64,000 nucleotides of DNA. Source: Coprinopsis marcescibilis (lineage: Eukaryota; Basidiomycota; Agaricomycetes; Agaricales; Psathyrellaceae). Made by a program: the position numbers and the translations under genes. Below are positions 34,401 to 46,300 of the stretch, in pieces (positions within the stretch are counted from its first letter, which is position 1; each line of letters opens with the position of its first letter). The stretch covers positions 1 to 64,000 of the forward strand of contig ML210278.1 of the NCBI GenBank assembly GCA_004369085.1, given 5' to 3'. The notes beneath the pieces were generated by a model. It was not told the origin of the DNA, did not search any database, and saw nothing but the letters and a program-made list of their open reading frames with translations.

Positions 34401-35324
34401 GGTTCTTCGCGCTTACAGGCAGGCGCTGGAACTAGCAACGACAACATGCGGGATTCCTTCCTCGATTTCTCAGTTTCGTCAGACGTCTCAACCATATCGA
34501 AGGATGGATACACGGACACCAGCTCCGCGCGGGACGTAAGGCGATACAGCACCCCTCCGCAAATGGAACTTCCTTTACCTGAAGAGCGGTCGAGATGGAG
34601 CAGCTCGAACAGTGCAGGTATCTCAGTTCGGACCCAGGGACTCGCCAAGCAGGAAAGCGATGGCGAGGAGGGCGGGAATGCTGGAGACTCTGCCGGAGAC
34701 TCAAAGAGCTCCAGCAATGGCCGATCAACGCGTTCGAATCCAGTCCCAACCCAAATCACAATCCCCTCAAACGAACGGTTCCTCGCACCACATCGACAGC
34801 ATGCGCGCCTGAGTACATCAGAATCTTCATCACGAAGCGACCCTGTTCACGTTCACCCACCAATGGAGAACCTAGAATCGCCTGTAGAGAGCATCCCGCT
34901 CTCTGGATCAGATGTCAACTTCCATTACAGTGATCCGGATGAACCATTAACAGCAGCTTCCAGGTTGGCTTCCGGCAATGGTCGGTCGCACATGTACGCC
35001 TATCGCGATTCAATGCCACCCATCAGCCCTTTCCAAGCACAACCTCCATCACCTTCCGACAACCACGCGTCTCCGGAAACCGACGACGCAGGGCCGCTTC
35101 CAGCTGGCCTATCCTCACCCAACTTTCTCGTCCAGCGCGTACTTGGCTTGAATTCGCCTGTATCATCAGTTACGGCTCGGCCGCCACAGCACTCGCACTC
35201 ACGCTCTGGATCAACGTCGCTGTTTCTAAGAGCTTCCAGTGCCTCTCCTGCTCGGTTCGAGCACCCTTCGAACGTACAGAAACATCCCTCAGATTCTGAT
35301 GTTTCCCGGACTACGAACCCCTAG
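31492..35324 (+). CDS. Large single-pass membrane protein with two beta-rich ectodomain modules
   Basis: ATG 31492 gives MANIVQFDIDDTSPSITYSP. Four short introns (for example after TWR, and before GTSLLIRG) join two related modules: GEFTGSTGFIGTNVQLQG with YSVVLDGEEV, and GTSLLIRGTTS with YSVTLDNQTVIL. These are the jelly-roll-like repeats common in basidiomycete surface proteins. The transmembrane helix is IAAFVLGGILACILLSGTLY, followed by a basic stop-transfer (YRSRQNFKRDRELWRRQ). The remaining ~850 residues are a Ser/Pro-rich, disordered cytoplasmic tail ending SRTTNP. The first exon shows no signal peptide and a stop lies in frame upstream, so the ectodomain may be exported by the TM helix itself. 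Ligand and signalling role are unknown. Confidence 0.8.
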
Positions 35325-35665
35325 CCTCCCTCAACCCCTTTTTACCTTTCGAATTCTTGCAAATCGACCTTCTTGACTAATTATAGGACACTTCCAAGCT
35401 CATTTTACATGCATCGGGATTCTCATACCCCCATTCATTTGTTGGTTGGATATGATCAAGCACCTCACTGTCGTTTTCTGATACAAGCAACACTTCTGCA
35501 CGTACTTACATATCATTGTTCTCGTATACCCACCCTTGTACACTAGGTCGCCCACGCACTCACAACAAGCCATAGGAGAATAGAACAAAGAAACAACGAA
35601 AGCAAAGCCATGATAACATTAACATTCGATATATTAGCCCCAAGTAGTCTAATTGAGTTTCCAGC
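35325..35665. other. Convergent 3' regions
   Basis: Holds the 3' ends of the membrane-protein and VPS53 transcripts, which run towards each other. A minus-strand frame at 35400-35588 has no support. Confidence 0.4.
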
Positions 35666-38600
35666 TCAAGAAGGAGCCGTGGAATCCTTTCTCAGCCCAA
35701 AGCTTACGAAACGGCGGAAATCAGAAAAGACCTTGGTGTCCCCAGGGCGGCTGGAATCTGTAACACTCGACCCTGTTGACGGCCCACTAGGCCCAGGGCC
35801 ACCTCCGAGACTAGCGAAAATGCCCTCCCCGCCCGATGCGAGTCGGCTCCCTCCTGGACTGAGCAGGCTCCCACCAATTTGAGCAGTCGTCGGAGGATCC
35901 ATATCAAGCGAAGATAAGAAAGAGGTGCTTTCTAAGTCCGTCTTCGTGCTCGTTATGACTTCGAAAGAATCAAACAGGCTCTTCTGTGCTGTTTTGGATG
36001 TGCCTTTGAGGTCCAGAATCTATGCGTTGGGGTTAGTAAGGTTCTATTCCGTTGTCATGAAGGATGACATCAGTGGTCCAACGCACCTTTTGGAAATTGG
36101 TGAACGAGGCATCGCCGATCAGAAGGGTATAGTTGAGGACAAAGCCTTCCGGAGGGTCCTATGCATGAGCATGAATACCTTTACCCGGGGAGAAATCTAC
36201 GAGATCTTACCACAGGGGTTACGATAACTTTGAGCAACGCTTCGAGGCGGGATGTCGTTTTCGTCAGGGCCCGGGAATACCTGTCAAACTGAATGTGAGA
36301 AAAGAAGATTAATGTAGGCGCGGTGAAAACTGACGTGTTAGTGAGGAGCGCCTCTCCGGGCATCTTCGTGAGATACGCTTTGAGCGTCTGTAGATCTATT
36401 AACAGCTGCGACTCAGGGTGAGATACCTGCCACCAGAATTCGGAAAAGAAGCGGAGTAAACCCACCTGCTCCGCCCCGATCTCTTTCAAAGGTCTGCTTC
36501 GAACAAGAGCATTGGTGAATTTGACCAAGATAAGACTGTTAACAAGGGGTATTGAGTCACGCTGAGAACTGGAAGAACGATACGAAACAGTCGTACCTGC
36601 ATGCTTTGTCGAAGAAGTTGCGCAGATACTTTTTCTGCTCGACCAAGGGTTTGATGAGCTCCACGATCTGTTCTGCGGCCTTGACGAATTCGTCCGTATA
36701 CGGAGATTGGCCGCTGACTTGGCTAACTGTCGACCACGACGTCCGGCCCAGGGTGATGAAAGATGGGTCGCACACAAGCTCGAACTCCCGGAGCTGTACA
36801 CCGATTGCGGTGGAGATTGTGCTGGGAGAAGGATTCGGCAATTGAGTTCTGTGGCGTTGGACCAGAAATTTTTGAAGCGTTGACTGACCTGACGAAAAGA
36901 TCTTGTTCTGTCTGGAACTTGATTTTCTCTTTGAACTCGGGATCGATCTTCTCCTTGATTTTTTCCTCGAGCTGGACGAGGGTGAGCGATGTCATGACGC
37001 GATGTGAAATTTGTTGAATTTACCTCGATAGCTGTTGTCTGACAGTAATCTGCGGTATTTATAATGAGGCAAGTCTGCTTCAAAAAATCTGTGTCCACTC
37101 GTGTTTCCAGCGACTTTCGAGATGGATGCAGTGGTCTGAAATGCGTTAAAATGCGGTATTCTCTCCAATCATGGATACTCCCTTACCTCTTTGAACTGAT
37201 CGCCAAAACTTCCTCTGAAACAGCTTGTGAGTATAGGGACAATTAAAAAGATGACACGGGTACCAGCATAGATCCTCAGCCACTTCTTGTGCACCTCCGC
37301 CAGGTCATACAAAGGTTGTGCCGTTGACAAGTTTGCACACTGCTCCAAACTCTGACCGTAGAAGTAGAACAGTTCTGTGGACGAAGGCAGTACAACCATA
37401 CTCTCGGACTCCTTGTCTTCCTCCTCGGTATTCTCCGATGACGTGCGACTGATTGGCTTGGCAATTTTGCTCTTACGATGTGGTGCTAGCATATCGGACA
37501 ATGCCCTAGGTACTTTAGTTAGCCGAATACCCAAAAGTGGACAGGAACCTCTTACTTGTCCTGCGCATCAACAAAGATGTTCATATGCGATTCGAAGGCC
37601 GACGTGATTGTCTTGCCAGGCTGAGAGTGTGTCATATCCGTCGCCTTCAACATCTCTTGGAACTAAGATCCATTCCTCAGTTCCGGACGCGATAGGATAG
37701 TAGCATGTCTGCACATACTGATGTTGCCCATCGCTTGGCCATTGAAGCCTCAAATTCCTGGGTGATTTGAATGCTTTCGAGAAGAGCTTTGACAGTCAAA
37801 GAAGGGCCGAACTTGGTCAAAAGAGTCGTGACGTGATCCCTTGAAAGGTATAAGCGACTTTTATATAAATGGACAGAGGGAACACTTACCTAGTGATCTC
37901 GGCAAATTTGGACAGTAGATGCCAGCTGACTTTCCAATCAGTGGGGAAGACCCTACCCTGCTCGATCTCAAAGGTCTGGACAAGTCGTCTGAACCATGCA
38001 TATCGTCGCGAGAGGTTGTCTAACTGGCCAGCTTCATCATTCGTTCGGAAGATGCGGCGGTATTCCTTGAGTTCAAAAGCAACAAAACGATCGATGATGT
38101 GCGAACGGACATCCGGGCCCAGTACGTCCACTGCAGTGCATGCTTCGGAGATGAGCGAGGGCTTGATTGGTTTTGCTGTATCTTGGATGAAACTGTGTCG
38201 AGTTTTAGAACCAAGTATATGGTTTGCACCCCATCTGTACCCACAATGAATCAAAGTCTTTCTCTAGTTGACTGCGCAATTGTCCTTGAATGTCGTTGAT
38301 CCGTTTCCATAGGCGGGCGATGCGGGGAACTGAGGTGTACGTCTTGAACGAAGCCGACAGCTGCTTCACAGCCTAGAACAATCTTAGAAATTAGATACCG
38401 ATATGGGACAGTAGATACACACCGATAGGGTTTGCGAAACTTCCGAATACCTTCTCTCCTTGATAAAGTCTTCCAGCTGCGTCAATGCATTCACTATGTG
38501 ACGTTGAGCATCCATGAGTTGCGACACCAATAACGTGCGCACCTAGCATTTGCAACCTCTTCAACATCGTCATACTGAGAATGAGATTCTTCTTCGCAAG

Positions 38601-39080
38601 ATCCAAAACTTGGATATCCTTCGTTATGTTCCTCACCACGGCTTCCGATTCCGTCGCCTTCTCCCTGATACGTGACATTTGCCCTAGCAGATCCTTGAAT
38701 TAGACTGTTACTTTCAGGAGCAGCAAGCGGTATTGAGTTACACTTACGGATATCATTTCCTGAATGATAGTCATTCTTTCTGGATCCTGGTTTCTGCGCA
38801 GTTCGGCTTGCAAGTCTGCTACCTCCTCCTTCAACTTGGCTTGTGTCTCCATGAGTTGGGCGTTGACCTCCTCAAGCTTTCCCAAAGACGATTCTATCGT
38901 ATGTCAGCGATACTATTGAAATTTTATGTCACCACCCTTACCATCTGGAAAGAATTCATTGAGTATGTTTACAGCGTTGAAATGTTCCGAGAGGCCATCG
39001 AATGGATCGAGACCATCCGTTGGCTGGATTTCCAGGATGCGTTGGATGGCGAGAACGACTTCTTGCTCCTCAGGGGGCAT
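35666..39080 (-). CDS. VPS53: VPS53, GARP/EARP complex subunit
   Basis: Tethering factor for endosome-to-Golgi transport, working with VPS51, VPS52 and VPS54. ATG 39080 starts MPPEEQEVVLAIQRILEIQP, then FNAVNILNEFFPDESSLGKL, as in VPS53 N-termini. The coiled-coil core gives MSRIREKATESEAVVRNITK and DIQVLDLAKKNLILSMTMLK, the strongest family match, followed by the CATCHR-type helical region (VSQTLSAVKQLSASFKTYTS, VPRIARLWKRINDIQ). Later exons contain DVLGPDVRSHIIDRFVAFEL, WVSTVSQVSGQSPYTDE-like segments, LIGDASFTNFQKILDLKGT and the end SDFRRFVSFGLRKDSTAPS. It needs well over ten short introns. No break was seen in the exons traced. Confidence 0.9.
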
Positions 39081-39685
39081 TGTACTCTCTGTTCAGACTG
39101 ATTACTCCTCAGGAATAGGGGTACGAAGTTGCAACTATGGGTTGGTCAAAGGTGACGATGTGGCTGTCGAATCAAGCCAGCTCTTGCCGTTGGTTTATCA
39201 ATTATTTAATCAACGTGTATGTATATTAATCAATTAATTATCTAGGACATAGTTAAACACACCACCTTTTCCCTTGACCACAACGTTGGATTCGTCCGCC
39301 TCACTACACATTTTTCACTGGAATCACCGTCGCCGTATCCCTCTTATCCACGTAGCTTAGTTTGCTATGAAACAGGAATTGCCTCAACAAGCCCCACAGG
39401 TTCCGTGCTTCAGACATGCCAGCAGCTGAATATGGGTTAGATTTGGCATTTGTAAAGCCAGCACGAACTCGTCCCGCAAGTATTCGGAATTGGGTTGGAA
39501 ACCTCTCCACGGTGCAAAGCTGTTAACCATCACTGTCTTCTGAAACAGGCGCCAATGGGTTGCGATAAGTATGTCACAAACATCCGAATTCAGTTTCCTG
39601 CGGGCTTTTAATAACTCTTACCCCTAGGCTTTCCTCGCAACCTCACCCCTTCCCCCTCCCTTTGTTGCGCTGGTGGGTGTCAAAC
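39081..39685. other. Divergent spacer between VPS53 and NLR locus A
   Basis: Promoter of VPS53 (leftward) and of NLR locus A (rightward). An open minus-strand stretch (39304-39510, ending DTATVIPVKNV) has no Met start and no family match, so it is not called. Confidence 0.35.
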
Positions 39686-41379
39686 ATGAAAAGGGTACTC
39701 TAGATCAACTTATTAACTTACTTTACGAACCTGACAAATGAGTCCAATCAGGTCAAGCGGGCATGGAATGCTTGGAAAAGTGGCCAAGAGACTCAGCAGC
39801 TCGACACAATTAGTGAGCAGATTTATCTTGACAGAGTTTCTAGTCGTTAACCGTTCACAGCAATCGAAGTATTGCCCGGTGCAAGGAACCTCAAGTGGAA
39901 TGATGTACAAATTCATGTGGTAGCTGGGGATAGCACGAATGTAACGAATGTTCACCAGCAATGCTGTGTGTGCTGCTTCTTACGTCTTTGTGGAGAGACT
40001 TTGACTAACTCACTCGTATGTCAGGCGCAGATGTCGAGAAATACGAAGCTTTGCGGCGTTTGCCCGACCCGAATGGGTTCTCTTGGGATCGCTATAAAAC
40101 GTGTATACCAGAGACCCGCACTTTACAGCTCAAGGAAATGTACACCTGGATTCACGGCCGCAGAGAAGGAAGAACCGGGGCCGAAATTTTCCTTGTCGCG
40201 GCTCCAGCTGGAAGTGGGAAAACCGCACTTGCCCATACGATATCCCAACAGGTCCACAAAGACGGCCATCTCCTCGCGAGCTTCTTCTTTGACCAAATGA
40301 AGGAGCAATCCACCGTCTCCAATCTACTCGCAAGTATCATTCGTGGCCTCTGCGACGTGAATGGCCGGGTTCGCCATCGTGTATGCCAACTTCTTGTGAA
40401 AGACACATCCCTGGCATCTGCGGTCCCAGTACGACAGTTTGACGAGCTGATTCTTCCTGTCTGTTCCCTCCTCCCATCAGACCGCTACTACGTACTAATC
40501 ATCGACGGGCTCGACGAGGACCACAGCGCGGTGTTGCTACCCCTATTGCAGGATGAAATACCACGCCTACCCCCAACATTTCGAATCATTGTCACTACTC
40601 GTCCGGAGCAACAGATCATGGTCTCCTTGGCGAATATGCGTCACATTCAATGTTCAGAACAGTCTTTAACGGGGGAACCCACACAAGAAGATCTCGCACG
40701 TTACATTCAAGCCCACCTCCGCAAGAGCGAGCGCTACAACGAAATATCATCGAAGCTCATAGCTGATTTTGTCGTCAAGTCCGACGGTTTATTCCTTTGG
40801 GCCGCGACTGTTCTCAATCACCTCGAATTCTCATTTTGCCCAGTTTCCGAACTCCGCAGCATTGTTTACAACCGCCAGCCGGAGAACTGCGACGGAGATG
40901 ACATCGCAACACGCAGACTCGACGCACTCTATCAAAGGATACTCTCGAAACTCTACTGGAACGATGCCATGTTTGTGGTCAAGTACAGAAGCGTCGTCGG
41001 TGCTCTAGTTTCCCTCAGGGAACCGCTCTCCCCCACCGGTCTCGCCAAACTATATCAGGGCGAAGTCACAGAAGACGACGTCATCAAAGTCTGCATGCTC
41101 CTCCGACCGCTTCTCCGCGACTTCAGCCCCAAAAATCCACGCCAGCCAATACGCCTACTCCACTTGTCTGTGCAGCAATACCTGACTCGACGGGCGCCAC
41201 CTCCGTATCGGCTGTACCGCAACGAGCATAACCGCAATCTGCTGAGATGCACCCTGCTCGCCATCGAAAGCGAGTTGGAGTCCACAGACGCGGTTGGGTA
41301 CACAGCTGGTAGTTGGGACTTGTTCCATATCCCAAAGATACCGGTAGTAACAAAGGGGTCCATTTTGGAACACCTCTAA
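39686..41379 (+). CDS. NLR locus A: NACHT NTPase half, ended by a stop at a conserved Trp
   Basis: STAND/NACHT NTPase of the basidiomycete NLR-like type. My 5' model is a tiny exon M-K-R (39686), then SNQVKRAWNAWKSGQE, then the motif exon EVLPGARNLKWNDVQIHVVA with GDSTNVTNVHQQ, then the NACHT exon. NACHT elements: Walker A APAGSGKTALAH, Walker B YYVLIIDGLDE, sensor-like FRIIVTTRPE, then VVKSDGLFLWAATVLNHLE and IRLLHLSVQQYLTRRA. The frame stops at TAA 41377-41379 after SILEHL, where loci B, C and D all have Leu-Trp-Tyr-Ser. The frame is open again behind the stop (YSCRFMSDHLFAI) up to the splice donor at 41551. As written it makes a NACHT-only protein; it may equally be a recent pseudogene. 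Confidence 0.8.
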
Positions 41380-41601
41380 TACTCCTGTCGGTTTATGAGC
41401 GATCACCTCTTTGCAATTGAGCCTGATTTCGCGGAGGAAATCAAAGGGCTTGTTGTCGAAGTCATCCTTTCCCAGCCTCTTCGGATATTAGAGGCAACTG
41501 CCTCGACGGGTTCAATTCTCTGTATGACCTCACTCAGGCACTGGGCATCGGTCAGTCGTTTTCCTCGAAACAGTCTCCGTTAAATACTCAATATGTCATA
41601 G

Positions 41602-42702
41602 AAAGTGACTGACCTCGACGCAGTACTTCAAGAGACAGCGAAAGAGACGGCCAGGGCACTGTGTACGGTCGCATTGTGCTTAGAAGAAGAGGCTCGAAAT
41701 GCAGAATGTCTGGTGGCTTCCCAGTCGGCGGTGGCTTTATACAGCCAGATACTTGAAGATGCCGCCCATGCGTCCAGTGAAGATAAGTCGAATGGGAAAT
41801 TAGAGGGGGATATGTGCCTTGCTTTGCGGGTACTTTCATTATGCCAGTCTTCGCTAAGGCGGTATGGCGAAAGTCTCGAGAGCATTCAAGAAGCGGTCGA
41901 TATTGGACGAAAGTTGGTTTCAAGAAATGCAACCGAATTCGATCCCATCCTCGCACGTCTTCTTCGACGATATGGTGCGGCTCTGACCGCCCTTTGCCAA
42001 AACGATGAAGCACTCCGCGTAGTTGAAGAAGGCGTTCAAATCTACCGCCGACTCCTTGTGAAAGACGCTCGCAAATTCGAACCGGAGCTAGCTTCCTCCC
42101 TGTTTTGTATGGCACACGACCTTCGCAGGTGTATGTATCGCCAGCAGGCCATCATGGTTGCCTCGGAGGGAGTAAGCATTCGCCGCCGGCTAGCAGAGAG
42201 GGACCCAGCCGCATTCGAACCATCCTTAGCTTCGTCTTTTCGCGATTATGCGACACTCCTGGCAGAGAAGGGTCAATTTACGGACGCCATTTGGTATGGA
42301 CAAAAATCTGTCGACATATACCGTCAGCTAGCGATATCTGATTCATCCAGGTTCGATCATAAATTGGCTCAGGCGTTGCATAATTTGGGTTCCATGTTGG
42401 GTGAATGCGGGAGAGATGGAGATGCTGTTCGGCCGGTGAAGGAGGCGATTGCACTTCGTCGATTTACGTCTGCCGAGGACTCTGATCCTGAACTCCAGGC
42501 AGACTTGGCGGCATCGCTTCTCCTTTATGCATCAGTACTGGTGAAGCTGGGGAAGGATGAAGCGCTCGGGGTTGCGCATGAATCTGTAGAGATTTTGAAG
42601 CGGATGGTTATTACTGATCCTGCACGGTTTGAAGGGGAACTTGAATTGTCCCTGGAACAAGTTGAACGTTTGTGTTTGGTTTCACGTACGCACGACGATT
42701 AA
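41602..42702 (+). CDS. NLR locus A: C-terminal TPR exon
   Basis: This exon begins after TAG at 41599-41601 and is in phase with the frame behind the premature stop of the NACHT exon, so it was the C-terminus of the same gene. It holds about seven tetratricopeptide-like repeats of roughly 45 residues; repeated elements are EAVDIGRKLVSRNATEFDP, EGVQIYRRLLVKDARKFEP and KSVDIYRQLAISDSSRFDH. Helix pairs with conserved Ala/Leu/Tyr spacing are clear. It ends LVSRTHDD at 42702. It is the shortest TPR module of the four loci (B about 710 codons, C about 550, D about 430 or more). The whole exon is open, implying that the upstream stop is young or tolerated. Confidence 0.75.
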   Translation, partial: KVTDLDAVLQETAKETARALCTVALCLEEEARNAECLVASQSAVALYSQILEDAAHASSEDKSNGKLEGDMCLALRVLSLCQSSLRRYGESLESIQEAVDIGRKLVSRNATEFDPILARLLRRYGAALTALCQNDEALRVVEEGVQIYRRLLVKDARKFEPELASSLFCMAHDLRRCMYRQQAIMVASEGVSIRRRLAERDPAAFEPSLASSFRDYATLLAEKGQFTDAIWYGQKSVDIYRQLAISDSSRFDHKLAQALHNLGSMLGECGRDGDAVRPVKEAIALRRFTSAEDSDPELQADLAASLLLYASVLVKLGKDEALGVAHESVEILKRMVITDPARFEGELELSLEQVERLCLVSRTHDD

Positions 42703-43388
42703 AGTAACTGGAGATTTATATGCACAAGTTCTGCACACTACTTACGGGACTCACGACGCGGCTCCGTCCAACATTTCAACTCGCGTTGGAACACTTTTGA
42801 ACTCTTCAATTGATGTGAGTTTTTCAACTCGCTTGTGTCTCTTTCCATCTCAAATCCGAGCAAGTATATCCTCTGCAAGCAATACCTTCCACATCAAATG
42901 AATGTTTGCATCTGTGAGTCTCTCGAATTGGGATTGCAACCGTGAACATTCCGAAAACATGATGATGATGATGTATCCGCTAAATCCGTATCGTGTGAGT
43001 TTCGGGCGTTGTGCTCGACCACAGTTCGAGTCGCCTCGCGCTTTCCTTATTACCTCTCTTACTGTTTCCACTTTCTGCGTCTTCCAGCTCAGGCGATGGT
43101 TCCGACTCCTCTTTGAAAAAAGAGATGGCGAAAGTATGCTTGTTTGCGCTCATGTTCACTTGTCGTTGGGTATCATGACTGACGCATGCTCCTATTAACA
43201 GCATCTGGGGAAAACGAAGAAATCGTGGAAGTTTGGCCGAGATCAAAGAGAGCATGGAGAGGACGTAGTGTCGTCTGGCTCCGAGGTTAGCATCGATAAG
43301 GGTGAAGGACGGTTGGACAAGGTATATCCATGCGTTTACTCTAGGAGTATGTCTAACAACCCATTTTTGCTTTAACCTTAAACTACCG
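42703..43388. other. Upstream region of NLR locus B with probable small exons
   Basis: Contains splice-like pieces that may be 5' exons of locus B, for example SGDGSDSSLKKEMAK (43090-43134) followed, after an intron ending in AG near 43200, by HLGKTKKSWKFGRDQREHGE. They stay in one frame when joined. I cannot fix the true start. A four-fold ATG run sits at 42960-42972. Confidence 0.35.
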
Positions 43389-46300
43389 ATGGCCGCTCAA
43401 AAGCTAATCAGCAAAGTTGGAAGATGGGGATTTGGAAGTAGTAGTCGAAGGTCTGGGAAGGGTGAGTCCTCGAAGACAGCTGGTGAGATCCCTTTCCAAT
43501 CGATGGGAATGGTATCCTTATCGTTTTCTAGAGGACGCAAAGCCCTTGAAGGGCGGGACGCAGGCTAGCGCTTCCGATCATGGCAATGTTGAGAGTCGGG
43601 CTATAAATACGCCTGGTGCAGCAGGTGAGGATTTCAACCTTGGTTTGACCACATGGATCTCATAGGCCTTTCACACAGCGCTTCCCGTGTCTTCTACTTC
43701 TCCTGATGTCACATCACAACCCCAGGTCGCGGAGGCAAACTTTGGTACTTAAGGAACCTATTGCTGTTCAAGTGGCACAGCATTGCTGATAGGGGTATTT
43801 AACAGCAACAAACGGCTCCATCCTTCCTGGAGCGTCGAACATAACCATGAATAACGCTCAGTTCCAGGCAGCAGAGAAGATAAGCAATACGTACAACAAT
43901 TTTCGTAAGTTGCATCATCGCAGCTTGGTGGGTCTCAGAGGCATGAGATGTTAACCATTAATGGCTGGGACTACCTAGATGGAGGGTCAGAGATCGACGA
44001 AGCTCTGAGAGGGTTGAGGAAACCAAAGGGATGTGCCTGGGATCCTGACCGCACATGCCTTCCAGGTACTCGGGTGCTGCACATCGAGGAGATCACATCT
44101 TGGGCTGCAAAGCTCGAAGGAGGTGACCCTGATCCAGGCGCTCATATCCTCATAGTGCCCGGCCCAGCAGGGAGCGGCAAGTCCGCCTTGGCGCACACGA
44201 TTTGTCGGGAGACGGAGCGCAAAGGGATCCTTGTATGCTCGATTTTCTTCGATCAAAGGGGCGAACCTCTCACAGCGGACAATTTCATGGCGGCCTTCAT
44301 TCAAGGTCTTTGCGGGGTTGGAATTGAAGTCAAGAAGGCAATCGCACAGCTGGTAATTGAGAACCCTACGCTAGCCTCCGCCTCGGCCACTCGGCAATTC
44401 GAGGACATCATAATGCGCGTTCTCTCCCTCTTACCAGCAGAGCGTACGTTTGTTGTAGGCATTGACGCCCTCGACGAGCAGCTGGATGGCTCCATCTTGC
44501 CGTTCCTGCGAGACCATGTCCCCCGCCTCCCCTCCTCCTTCAGATTTGTTCTCACGACTCGCCCTGATCCACGAGTGATGAGAGATCTCGAGAATCAACG
44601 ACACATCATCACCTTTCCTCGCTCCCTCATTGGAGACTCCACAGAAGAAGACATCAAGGCCTTCGCCACAAGCTGGCTATCCACCAAATCATACTACGAT
44701 ACCATCTCCCCCGAGCTTTTGGCGAGTTTCATTGTGAAAAGCGAGGGTCTATTCCTTTGGGCCCAGACGGTTCTTAACCATATCGATGGCTCTTACGAGC
44801 CCGCTGCCGAGCTAGCCGACATCGTCAAAGGGGCAAGTTCGCATTGGACTGAAGCCAAGACTGCCGCAGGCAAGCTGGAAGCGCTTTACGAGCGCATTTT
44901 GTCAAAGTTGGAGTGGACGGACTGGCGGTTCGTCGAAAAGTACACGATGGTGATGGGGGCGCTGGTGACGCTGCAGGAACCGCTATCCGCCGCAGGAATT
45001 GCCGCCTTGTATGAGCCAAAGGGGATTGCGGTGGTACACATTCATAAGATTTGTACCCTAGTCCGGCCGCTGCTTCAAAACTATCACAAGGACGACTCGA
45101 AGCAGCCGATCCGTCTCCTACACTTGTCAGTGCAAGAGTGGTTGGCCACACGCGCCTCTGCTCCGTATCGGCTGAACTGTCAAGACCACCATTCGATACT
45201 TGCAAAGCTATCACTGGCCGCAATCAAAAAGGACCTCAGACCGTTCAACGTACCATTCCTAGGCTATACGGGTGGAGACTGGGTGTGGAATGTGGCGAAG
45301 GACGCGCCCAAGATCCCTGTGCTATTGAAGGATGCGGTACATGAGAAGCTGTGGTACTCACTTCGATTCTGTGACAGTCACGTACTTGCACTTTCACGGG
45401 AAGAAATCGACGCAGAGCATGCGGCGCTGCTTCGCGACACCGTTGTTGAGAATCCCGCGCCAATACTAGAAGCGATCATCTCGACGGGGTCCTTGACCGA
45501 GTTGGTTTCGCTGGGAAACATAGCATTGGTACGTGTATCTCAGGCCAGCTGTGCTAGTTCGCTCCTTGACAAGCCTCCCTTTTCTCTGTGTACAGGAGCA
45601 CTGTTGCCCTGATGACCAATTAGGGGCAAAGGCACGCTTGACGGCGCAGGTCTACTGTTCGGTAGGCCGATGCCTCTACGCCGACCAACGCAAGCTCGAA
45701 AGCTTTCCCCTGTTCGAGGAGGCAGTCAAGACATATCGCCAAGATGTTCTAGATGATGACGCCGCCGTGGGACTGGAACTCGCAGTTTGCCTGAACCACC
45801 TTGCAAGCCAATTCAAAGAATGGGATCGATCGGGCGAAGCACTATCCAATATCGAGGAGGCTCTATGCATCTCGCGCCAACTCGTCTTGACAGACCTCGA
45901 CAACAACAATTGCCAGCACCTATTAGCTAACTCATTAGCCGTGAAGGCGCTTATCCTGCGGAGATTGGGGAGGGATGAAGAGAGCTACCAGATGGGAGTG
46001 GAAGTTATGGAGTTGGATCGGCAATTATCGACCACCCGCCCGGGCAAATACCAATTCCAGCTGGCGTTGGCTTTGCTCACTTTAGCTTCAACCTTGAAGT
46101 TCCGGAATCGGCTAGAGGACGCGATTAAATTCAGCCACGAGGCCATCACGACGTTTCGACGACTGGCGGTGTTATATCCAAGTCCGGAGACGCAGCATCA
46201 CCTTCCTGACTCGCTCGCCAAGCACGCAGAGTACTTGAGAGAGGCGGGGAGGACGGGGGAGGGTGCTGAGATGAAGGAGGAGGTGGTGGAGATTAGGAGA

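Noticed and set aside
41377..41379. Programmed readthrough or selenocysteine at the locus A stop
   Set aside because: The codon is TAA, not TGA, no recoding structure was seen, and fungi generally lack selenocysteine insertion.
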